Shown: positions 24,818-34,562 of the stretch, one piece after another
Numbering within the stretch: position 1 is the stretch's first letter
Layout: each line of letters opens with the position of its first letter
Assembly (NCBI GenBank): GCA_963969495.1
Contig: OZ018317.1
Span: 224,918,099 to 224,982,098 of the forward strand
Direction: 5' to 3'
DNA: 64,000 bases
Source: Ceratothoa steindachneri
Taxonomy: Eukaryota > Arthropoda > Malacostraca > Isopoda > Cymothoidae
Translations under genes and position numbers: made by a program
Notes under the pieces: generated by a model
What the model was told of the DNA's origin: nothing
What the model saw: the letters and a program-made list of their open reading frames with translations, nothing else
Database searches by the model: none

Positions 24818-24945
24818 ACAGGAAAATGAAAGGCGGATTCCAAGTACTTTCGAACTTGTTCAGTTCATTATCAGTTCATTTCATTCCTTGATAATGAACT
24901 GAACAAGTTCGAAAGTACTTGGAATTTGCCTTTAATTTTCCTGTG
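24818..24945. repeat. near-perfect palindrome
   Basis: Arms at about 24818-24870 and 24889-24943 are reverse complements of each other around a spacer of about 18 bases; both arms contain the block ccaagtactttcgaacttg or its complement. The right arm's outer segment (ttggaatttgcctttaattt) is repeated again at 25019-25040, between two (TA)n tracts. Confidence 0.9.
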
Positions 24946-24947
24946 GG

Positions 24948-25620
<673 letters not shown>

Positions 25621-25623
25621 TAT

Positions 25624-25665
25624 TCCTGGCCGGGACTCGAACCCGGGTCTGCTGATTGTTGGTCA
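25624..25665 (-). other. tRNA-like 3' half (possible SINE head)
   Basis: On the minus strand the sequence cccgggttcgagtcccgg forms a perfect T-arm with a GGTTCGAGTCC B-box match, preceded by an anticodon-arm-like stretch. No A box or acceptor stem pairs with it, so it is not a working tRNA gene. It abuts the right arm of the foldback, which would be the SINE body. Confidence 0.5.
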
Positions 25666-25744
25666 AATGTTATAGTTTTCTATTTCAGATGGTTGACACG
25701 ACTTTCTACATTTTGGTTGGGAAGATAGGCTGATTGCAAGTGTA

Positions 25745-26560
25745 TGAGCTCATGATCGTGTGTATTCTGGCAAGAACATGGGTGATTTGCGACATGCCAT
25801 CAGTGCAAGATTCGGCAATCTAGTCCCTCCGAAGAGGATGATACTGCGTTGGGAACATAAACTGTTTCTGACAGTATTAATTAAGGACAAACCGAAGACA
25901 GTTGTGATGAGGACTTGATGTGTTTCCGAAAATCCCTCAAGGTGGAAAGGAGTCTTTCTCCGATAAAAGTGCAGTTTACCGGAGTCGCCGTGCTAAGAAT
26001 ATTAATTTATGGAGCAAAGAAAATCTGCACTATTACGAAGAACTGGAGCACAACCACACGCATGTGATGATTTGTGCCGCTATATTGAGTAAGCATTTGA
26101 TAGGACCCTATTTCTGCAATGGTTCTGTTAACCAGTAATCTTACCTCGCCATGTTAAAAGAGTAATTTGTTCCACAGCTCAAGAAGTTGCATGTGGATTT
26201 GAATGATTGTTGGTTTCAACAAGACAATGCCCCTCCCTACTATGCTCTGGATAAAGTTTTCGTGATAGATGGAAAGGGCGAGGATCACAATAACATTCAG
26301 CACCTCTCGATTGGCCTCCCAGAAGTCCAGACCTCAAGTCATGCGACAGCTCTCTGTGGGTTATTATCAAGGAAAGAGTTTCACAAGAGCGATACCAGAA
26401 TACCCAACAGTTGACGGACGTTGTTCGGGTAGCCTTTGAAACAATCACCAAAACGCAGTTTCGTAAAATATCACTCATGCCGTGGCGCCTCATCATTTTG
26501 TGCCACGAAAATGATGGTGTTCATACAGAGCTTCTCGACATGTGACAGTTTCAATACAAG
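25745..26560 (+). pseudogene. DD41D-like mariner-superfamily transposase, decayed
   Basis: Plus strand: RHAISARFGNLVPPKRMIL (N-terminal region, about 25793-25850), YRSRRAKNINLWSKENLHYY (about 25978-26035), ILSKHLIGPYFCNGSVNQ, then WFQQDNAPPYY with the second catalytic Asp near 26210-26245. After a frameshift come WPPRSPDLKSCDSSLW near 26310-26360 and QFRKISLMPWR. The spacing from the second Asp to the final Asp is about 40-41 residues, placing it close to the DD41D lineage. A stop after SVNQ and the frameshift make it dead. Confidence 0.75.
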
Positions 26561-28012
26561 TGAATATACTAAAATTATTACACGTGTTGATATTATTATA
26601 TTGTTCTTCTATTGTTCTCCTTACTATTCTGTATGTGGCGACTAGACTTTCAAACCACCCTCTACATTAAAAAAAAAATGAAAGGACTGAGAAAAATTCA
26701 TCTCCGGTATAGGCATTTATTCATCCTCCTTTCCGGCTAGGGGATGGGGTAAGGAGGTGCCCCTGATCGACCCTTTATCGTTTTGCCTCGCTTCCCCTAA
26801 AGGATCTAAGTAGACCCAAATGGGAGAGGATCGGAGGGAGCCAATAAATGTGGAGAGGAGTAGGAGGAGGAAGAGTAAAAGATTTGAAATGAGAGAAGAG
26901 ACTAAGATAATAGAAGTTGAGCTCTGTTTGCATTTTACTCTTAGTAGATTGATAGGTAGAATAGAACAACTCCATTTTGTGGACTTCCTGTTTATCGTGG
27001 GATCCGAAACCACGGTTTACTTAATTGCTCAGTTTCTTCTCTCGCTTTTATTTCTTTTATTCGTAGTTCACTCCCTCAACTTCATAAAGCTAGCGGAATA
27101 GAGCTAGCTAATCTCGTTCGCCTTTGTAGTTGTTACTTCATTCCTGTGTTCATTGTGGAATTCAGGGAGTTATGTCTTTAAGTTGTTTGAGCTTATCTTA
27201 ATTGTTGTTAGTTTCGCGTATGTTGTATCAGTTGTAACGTATGTTTGCGCATACCTATTACTGTAAGATGTAATTTATACACTTTTCATCCGCTTATTTT
27301 ACTTGAATTCATCTTGACTTTAAGTTTAGTACCTCACATTCTTTATGCGCTTTACACTTAACTTTCAGTTTACAACAGTGCTCTTTCAAATCTCAGCTTA
27401 TGTCTTCTGATGAGATCTCGAGCATTAAGAGCGATTTGTGCTCTATTCATAGTTTGCTTGGCAATATTAGAGGAATTGCTCCTACTCTCTTTTATTGATG
27501 TTAATATTGGGTGGTTCCATTCCTGCCCCTAGACGTAGAGTTCTGTGCTCTCTTATCTTCCTGGATATAATTAAGTAGAGAACATTATTTTTGTATCATC
27601 TGAAGTTCCAGTTTATTGCTTTTTGTTTCGCTGTTGATTGTGATGGGGGATGCACACGAGTAGCTCCCTTTCTAGTGCTATGTACATTTTTTTCCATGAT
27701 TAACTCCATAGGGTGTGTAGTTGGCATTTGTGTTGCCTTGCTATTTCTTTCTTCTATCCGATCCGATTTTTATAGCCTGTTGATGTTAACTTTAATCCCA
27801 GGACTTTATCCTCCGAATGGTTTCGGTATCTATGGTATTCTACTTTGATATCTGCTACCTTGTTCCTGCAGATTGGAATTATCTTAAATTTTATTATGTT
27901 AGTTCTTATTTTCCAGTGCCATTCGAAGTTGTTGATGTTGCTATTTTCTAGTGCCGTCGTCTTAGGAAATGTAAAGAAAATATGAGCAAAAAAATAATAA
28001 AAAATGTTTACT
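26561..28012. other. no gene recognised
   Basis: Contains an A run at 26670-26680 and a 34-residue frame from an ATG at 27400 (starts MSSDEISSIKSDL) that could be the start of a decayed retroelement gag, which I cannot support further. The rest is AT-rich. Confidence 0.4.
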
Positions 28013-29302
28013 CTAGAAGTGTTTTGAAAATCGTGCTTTTCTAGTGTAAACGCTTTTATCTTTTCTGACTAGATACTATATATAGTCTCCAATCATGGTA
28101 CTATCCCATCTTACTTGGTATCTTACATCCATTGTTGTGGTCCTGATGGAGTCTCTCACCATATTCCTTACTGATATCACCCAAGTTTTCAAGAAAATAA
28201 ACCTACATGTGGAGGCAAAAGATGCACCTTCAAGGACATACAACAACAAAAATCATTGGAGCTATCAATAATGTTTGCTACCAGTTGCTTGTAATTGAAT
28301 ATTTGTGATTTCCTAAGAATCCATGAAATCCCTCAGAAATAACTCTATGTTTGTCTTCCCACTTCGATAATTGCTCTTTCAACTTTATCAGACTTCAACA
28401 TTGCGTTTGCTTGTGGTCCAGAAATATATCAACCTTAATCTTGGGCTCAGAGATCTTTGGAATCATGAGACAGTTTTTTGAAAGGCTTTTCCACCAAAAT
28501 CTAAGGTCTTCACAAACTTTTTTATCATTCCCAATTTTATATGAAGTGGGGTTATTAAAACCTGGCCAGGCTTCCTAAGAGGCTGCCTGACAAATTTAAC
28601 TACTTTTGCTGGAATTCATGTGGCAGGGCTCACTGAATTTTCCGGTAATGACAGTCGCCATTGTGCAGAATCATGCTTCAATCCAGCAGCAGCACACAAG
28701 CCATTCACAGCTTTGAAGAAACACAGATCCACACTAACATCGAATTACATTTTAGATTCATTAAGTTGTTTCTGGTACACAGATGTGCTGCAGTCTTCCT
28801 TAGTAACTTACAAGTTCAGCTCCTGAAATAGTGAGCCTTAGTCGTCCATGATCAAATCATCCAGTTCACTGATTTGGAAAGTGGGGATGCGTACTCATTC
28901 TAGGCACGAATGCTTCATTCACTTCTTTGCTGCTGCTATATGCGACTGCTTTGCTAAAAAATCCATTACATCTTCTGTCTAAAAAAATAACTACATTTCG
29001 CAACTTCAACCAAAATATGAATGAAATTAATACTCAAATCTACATTTAAGTAAAATTTATGTGGGGGGGAATTTATTACGAGTTTTCCTACTTCATTTTT
29101 CTCTCATCATGAGGGACAGGTGCTACATAGATGATTTGTCTGAATACTGAAGGTTTTTTCTTCCTTTAGCTTTTCTGTACTTTGTAAAATTTATCATGCA
29201 AAAATAGGACTCATAATGGTGTGTTCTTTGGCTCTCTACATATTCTGGGAATACCCAAAAGACATGACCCTTCTTGTACCTCTCAATCATCTGTCTATAG
29301 TA

Positions 29303-30608
29303 AATGGTGTTCCATTAGGACGGATCGAAGTTAGCAGTAAATAAAAGACTGTTATTGGTGACAATTTATTGATTTCACTATTGGATAATGTTATTTGAAT
29401 CATGGCAATTATGCGTGAAAAATAATATCGCCTAAATGTCCGCCAAGGCTTCGGCGGCACACCTCCACTCAAGGGTCAAAATTTTTGATGACATCTCTGC
29501 ATAGTTGATCCTCGATCTCACCAATATGCCTTATTATCTCATCCTTCAGCTGTTGAATTGTTCTTGGCTTGTTGGCATAGACCTTACTTTTGAGATGACC
29601 CCAAAGGAAGGAATCTAAAGGCGTCAAGTCACACGATCGTGGTGGCCAATTGACCTCGCTGTTTCGAGAGATGATGCGACCTGGGAACTTCTCATTCAAT
29701 AAAGCCATTGTTGCATTGGCTGTGTGGCATGTGGCGCCATCCTGTTGAAACCACAAATCTTCGACATCCATAAAATTCAATTCAGGCCATAAAAAGTTGG
29801 TTATCATGGCACGGTATCGCTCGCCTGTCACCGTAACAGAATTCCCGGAATCATTTTCGAAGAAATACGGCCCAATGATTCCGCTAGCAAAAAATGCACA
29901 CCAAACAGTGACCTTTTGTGGATGCAGTGGCTTTTCAACAATCTTCCTGGGATTTTCATCATCCCAAATGTGACAATTCTGCTTATCAACGAATCCACCA
30001 AGATGAAAATGGGCTTCATCACTGAAGATGATTTTTTGCGAAAAATCATCATCGGCTTGTCTTTGCTCGTGCACCCAATTGACGAATGTACGGCGCTTCA
30101 AATGATCAGCAGTCCTCAGTTCTTGTGTCAATTGAATTTTGTAAGCGTGCAGAGACAAATCTTTTGTCAAAATTCGATGTAAAATTGTTGTATAAAGGTT
30201 CAATGCCTGCGCGCGATGACTAATAGAGGTGTCTGGATCTTGGGCCACATTCTCGCGCAGTGCAGCAATGTTTTCAGCTGAACGGCGTAAACGAGCACGC
30301 AATAGCTTTTTCATATTTGCCGCTGACCCCGTTTGTTTGAATTTACGAACAATTTTCCCAATTGCACTCTCGGTTGGTCGATTATGTTGACAAAAAAAAT
30401 CGCGAAATGCCCGAAATGTGTTTCTGTTTGAACGTCCATTTTCGTAATCGGCTTCGATAACTTTAACACGTTGTTCGATTGTTAATCTTACTATGGTTAA
30501 AATTGCCAAGGACTGAAGTTGTTAAATCTGAAAGAAAAAGAAAAAAAATCATTAGACGCTTTAACTTAACTCACATTTAAAATCGGTCTAAGTTATTGGA
30601 ACACCCTT
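29303..30608 (-). mobile_element. complete DD41D mariner-superfamily transposon
   Basis: 1306-bp element with a TA target duplication at 29301-29302 and 30609-30610. Both ends begin AA(T/G)GGTGTTCCA, with weaker matching for about 15 more bases (ggacggatcg against ttagaccgat). It holds one transposase frame covering most of its length. It interrupts the copy-2 pseudogene, and removing the element plus one TA rejoins that gene's reading frame (MICGSYRS, then TIDR, a stop and LRGTRR), which confirms the boundaries. I recall the rosa and Visitor groups as DD41D elements; exact family membership needs comparison. Confidence 0.92.
29469..30509 (-). CDS. DD41D mariner-superfamily transposase
   Basis: Open frame of 346 codons without an internal stop. 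N-terminal helix-turn-helix region (LTIEQRVKVIEADYENGRS, then RPTESAIGKIVRKF), a central linker, and a DDE/D catalytic core: IIFSDEAHFHLGG (first Asp), WFQQDGATCHT (second Asp), and SCDLTPLDSFLWG (third Asp), 41 residues lying between the second and third. All three are intact. The nominal start is a TTG. No in-frame ATG precedes the DNA-binding domain, and at 30492-30494 an ATA occurs in an ACC-ATA-GTA context where a start would fit, so the start codon may be lost. Expression in trans would be the only other lesion I see. Confidence 0.9.
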   Translation of the reverse strand: MAILTIVRLTIEQRVKVIEADYENGRSNRNTFRAFRDFFCQHNRPTESAIGKIVRKFKQTGSAANMKKLLRARLRRSAENIAALRENVAQDPDTSISHRAQALNLYTTILHRILTKDLSLHAYKIQLTQELRTADHLKRRTFVNWVHEQRQADDDFSQKIIFSDEAHFHLGGFVDKQNCHIWDDENPRKIVEKPLHPQKVTVWCAFFASGIIGPYFFENDSGNSVTVTGERYRAMITNFLWPELNFMDVEDLWFQQDGATCHTANATMALLNEKFPGRIISRNSEVNWPPRSCDLTPLDSFLWGHLKSKVYANKPRTIQQLKDEIIRHIGEIEDQLCRDVIKNFDP

Positions 30609-30821
30609 TAGATCGATAGCTTCCACATATCATATAAGGGCCTCATGGCTTTACTTAGTGAGCTAAGGGCATTCCAAAGTAGTCTTTACATTATACAAAA
30701 TTTGTCACTTTTGATTTAATGTGATACATGATTTGTCCAAATATAATATCTACACATGTAGCAAAATGTATCAAAATAATTTTTGCAACTTCTACTCTAC
30801 TCGCCGCAGCGAGAAATGGAC

Positions 30822-30941
30822 GATGAGACAAAGAGAAAGAGAGAGAGAGAAAGAGTCAGAGAGAAAGAGAAAGAGAAAAAAGAGAGAGAAAGATAGAGAG
30901 AGAAAGTCAGCGAGTGAGAGAGAGAGATAGAGAGAGAGTCA
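30822..30941. repeat. GA-rich purine microsatellite at a CR1 3' end
   Basis: Imperfect (GA)n/(GAAA)n over about 120 bases. A similar short purine tract (34438-34460) lies at the 3' end of the next CR1 copy, so these tracts probably grew from LINE 3' tails. Confidence 0.85.
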
Positions 30942-30944
30942 CAA

Positions 30945-33900
30945 GGAGTCCCAAGGAAAAGTTGTACCTAAAAGGACATTCCTGTCCATACCGTGGAGGT
31001 ACTATTTTGGGAAGGCCCTAACCTATAGCTAAAAGAAAGCATAGCACAGGCAAAGACTCTCCCCTCCCACCTCTCCCACCTCTCCCACCCGCTTTTGCGG
31101 GCACAGAAAGCGGAGAAGACACCTGATTGTGGGGAAAAAAAGGATCACAATCAGGAAATTTTTATAGAAAAGTTGAAATTTATCTACTTGCCTCTAATCT
31201 ATAATCTATACCAACGTAGTACCATGTAGGTCAAGATGTGTATTATCTCGTCAAGACGAGATTTGAACTGTTCGACTGACGAACTATTCACCATTTTGGC
31301 GGTAGATGGTTCCACGTTTCACATATTTTGTACAAGAAGAAGTTACCGCAAATGCTAGTATAGAATTGCGGTAATTCCAGTTTGTAGCCATGGTTACGTG
31401 TAGCATTTGCGATCAACGTGAACAGCCTCCTGTGCTTTACATTTTCAACTGCTCGTATTATCTTAAAAAATTCAATCAGCTGGTTTTTAACCGGCGCGTC
31501 TCCAGGGAGAACATTCGCAGTTCTCGTAGCCTATGCTGATAACTTTTATTTCTAAAGGGGGGGGGGGGATCAACTCTGTGGCTCTGGCCTGTACCCTTTC
31601 CAGGCGTTCAATTTCCTTTCTCTGATTTTGGGACCAGAAATATACGGCGTGTTTAAGGTGTGGCCGGACTAGAGAGTTGTACAAGGTGAGAACAATCTGC
31701 TTATTTCGGAAGCGAAAATGCCTCTTTATGTACCCAAGCACTTGCTGGGCCCTCTTTTCAACATGGAGGCACTGCTTGGAGCGCTTTAGGTCACTGCTGA
31801 TTAGCACGCCTAAATCTTTCTCAAGGTCAGTGATATCTAGTTGTTTGCCTAGAAAGGAGCAGTTTTCCCAGGTTAGCATGGCTGATGTGCATTACCTTGC
31901 AATTGTCAAGGTTAAATGGCATCTGCCATCTGCCATCTCTCGGACCACTTGCCTATCCTGAGAAGGTTATTTCGCATGCGTTGCACTTTTTCTCTCGAGG
32001 TCACACTACCTAATAACTTGCTCTCGTCATCGAACTTGGCTATCGAGCATAGTAGTCCTTCGTCTATATCATTGATGTAGACGATGAACAATAAAGGCCC
32101 AAGCACTGAGCCCTGCGGCGCCCCGCTACTGACTGGCGCCCATTTCGAAGCTACCCCGATGATCTTTACACGTTGCCTCCGTCCCGAGAGCCAGTTTTCT
32201 ATCAATTCGGCTACCTTGCTCTTAATGCCAAGGGCGCGGACCTTATTTATCAACCTGCGGTGTAGTACCCGATCGAAGGCTTTTTGAAAGTCCAGATATG
32301 TGATATCAACAGCTTGACTACGGTCATACTCACTCAAAATACTTGCGAAATCCGTGCTGGGAATCCAAGATCAGGTTGTGTGACTCTAAGTTCTGCCCTA
32401 TACGGTTTGCGATTATTCCCTCGAGCAGTTTGCCTACTATGGATGTCAGACTAATAGGCCGGTAATTACCCTGGCATTCACGGTACCCCTTCTTGTAGAT
32501 GCGAGTTACGTCTGGATTTTCCAGTCTTCCGGCACCTCTCCAGTTTCTAAATATTTGTTTAAAATGGTAGTGAGGTGTGGAGCAACCTCTTCACTAACTT
32601 CTCGGAGGACTCTAGGAAGAAAGCCATCCACATCTGGAGACTCATACGAGTTAAGGTATCCTAATCTGGCTACTATTTCGTTTCCCTCTAAGACAATTTC
32701 GCATAGGTTTTCGCCTTCTTCGAGATAAACCCCACGATCTTGGAACTGGACCGTAAACTTTCCTCGTAAATACTAAGGCGAAATAGCCGTTCTGGTTCTG
32801 ACTTCCGTAACACGCTATTGTCATGTTGCAGCGGTCCTATGCTATGATGAATCGGTTTGCGGCTATTGACATACATGAAGAATGTCACCAGTGCTTTGAC
32901 TTCCCTACACTTTTCCCTGTATTGAAGAAGCCTTTCTTCATTACGCTTGGCTTTCCAGTTATTGTAGGCAGTTTTCCTGTTCCTTATCGCTGCGGCAGTG
33001 CCTAGATTGAACCATTTCGTTTAGATAGGCTTGCCGCTCATCTTGCTGGAGACAAAGGCAGACTGTTAGGTCATAAAGTTTTCTTTAAACGCCAAGCATT
33101 TGTCAGAGGCTCCTTCTCCTGTTGTTGGCTCAAGCCGAGCTGTTGCATCCCAAAGACACACGAAGTTTGTGCGTCGGAAGTCGGGTTTAAAGGTAGGGAC
33201 GTAAGAGAGTCTGTCACATGGAATGTGGAGGTAAAACGTGAATGTGCGGTGATTGCTTCCGCCCAGACACTTTATCTTCCTGAGTCCGGATACCATATCG
33301 TCCTCGGTGGTACACACCAAGTCTAACATGTTATCACCCCTCGTTGGATCCTGACCCACTGTGCCAGGAAGTTATCGTGAACAAACTCAATCAATCTTTT
33401 CCCTTCAGCATCGGCTGAACAGTTTCTCCAGTCGGTGCCACGGCAGTTGAAGTCACCAATGACCAAACTCGTGCGACAATTTATTAAGTCGGTGAGCTTT
33501 GCGTACAGGCTTGAGTCCTGACTCTTTTGGCTCTCTTTGCGGCCTGTACACCACCACTACTCGATAAGTAGAGCTGGTAAGTTCTAGGTCTAGCCCTAAA
33601 ATCTCGTGACTAGATCTCATCTTGCATTCGAAAGCGGGGAAACAGTTCCAGACGTATACCATAACTCCGCCGCCTTCTCGACAAGGTCGGGCACGGTGGA
33701 ACATTGCATAACCGGGGATCGCAAACTCAACCTCGAAATCTCGATTGTCTGCACGTTTCTACGATCGCCAGGATATCTATTCGGTCATCGGGGGCCACTA
33801 TAGCCACAATTTCGTCCCACTTGTTTCGTATCGACCTTGCGTTAAAAATAAAACTTTTATGGAACGTTGGCTAGACCGCACACTTCCTCTGCTAACGCGT

Positions 33901-34090
33901 TTCCCGACGACCAAGATAAAGTGTTGTTATCAGAAAGGGACATATTGCCATGATCTCCGTCTGAGTTGCCTGGATCTTCTCCCCCTGGGACCGGTTCCTC
34001 GTCATCGACAGGGCTTCCATTTTTCTCGGGTTCCGGGGCAGCAGGGCCTCCTGCAGTAGAAGGTCCCACATTTACTTGCTCTCACGACTC
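30945..34090 (-). mobile_element. CR1-like LINE, copy A, ORF2 relic
   Basis: Minus-strand non-LTR element whose 5' region is missing. Reading leftwards: SFIFNARSIRNKW (endonuclease start, near 33850), EGGGVMVYV and ILGLDLEL (33700-33600), GGSNHRTFTF near 33265, where Asn replaces the conserved Asp of SDH. Then RT: TYLDFQKAFDRV near 32290, APQGSVLGPLLFIVYINDID near 32130-32070, and KFDDESKLL where a FADD box is expected. The C-terminal region DLEKDLGVLISSDLKRSKQ (31830-31775) through RPHLKHAVYFW (about 31670) follows. Frames change at least four times. It is related to, but a different subfamily from, the copy at 34441-39240. Confidence 0.85.
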
Positions 34091-34149
34091 GTCTTGAGTC
34101 TCCTGCTCGGAGGTACCCGTCGAGTTGCCGCTTGGCTCGTCCTGTGCAA

Positions 34150-34440
34150 ACCTCACCAACCAGAAGTTGCCGCAAATGCTAGTATAGAATTGCGGTAATT
34201 CAAAGTGTAACCATGATTACGTGTAACATTTTCGATCAACGTGAACAGCCTCCTGTGATTTAAATTTTCAACTGCTCGTATTATCTTAAAAGAACAATCT
34301 GCTTATTTCAGAAGCAAAAGTGCTTTTTTTATGTAACCCAGCATTTGCTTAGAACTCTTTTCCATCTGGCGGCACTGCCTGGAGAACTTTATATCACTGC
34401 TGATTAGTACGCCTAAATATTTCTCAAGGTCAGTGGTAGA
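34150..34440 (-). repeat. CR1 copy-A-type 3' fragment with internal deletion
   Basis: 34160-34288 matches 31330-31467, and 34289-34440 matches 31691-31840 (for example ccgcaaatgctagtatagaa and gaacaatctgcttattt), so about 220 bases are missing in the middle. It lies between copy A and the long CR1. Confidence 0.85.
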
Positions 34441-34562
34441 GAGAGAGAGAGAAAGTAACAACAAAAAGAAGTAACAACAAGGAAAGAAGGTACCCTAGGA
34501 GACCTTACGGTCCATTCAAGGAGGGTATCTTTGGACTAGAAATCGAGCAAGCACATGGCTGC

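Larger units (their letters stand above)
28013..30795 (-). pseudogene. uncharacterised Cys-rich multicopy protein, copy 2, split by a transposon
   Basis: Homologue of the 8104-9966 gene on the opposite strand. The N-terminal block lies at about 30795-30611 (FATCVDIIFGQ, DYFGMPL, MICGSYRS), beyond the DD41D element. The rest runs from 29302 down: LRGTRR, YFCMINFTKYRKAKGRK near 29210-29160, an intron-like gap ending TTTTTTTAG near 28983, SVDLCFFKAVNGLCAAAG, QPLRKPGQVLITPLHIKLG (about 28585-28530), and a C-terminus RKDKSVYTRKARF. It stops at 28013, the same place as copy 1. Numerous stops and frameshifts show it is dead and older or more decayed than copy 1. Retention of the intron argues for DNA-level duplication. 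Confidence 0.7.

Noticed and set aside
25624..25665. A functional tRNA gene
   Set aside because: Only the T-arm/B box is present; there is no acceptor or D-arm pairing.
33066..34069. Independent host genes on either strand in the 33-34 kb region
   Set aside because: The minus frames match CR1 endonuclease blocks, and the plus frames are their antisense.
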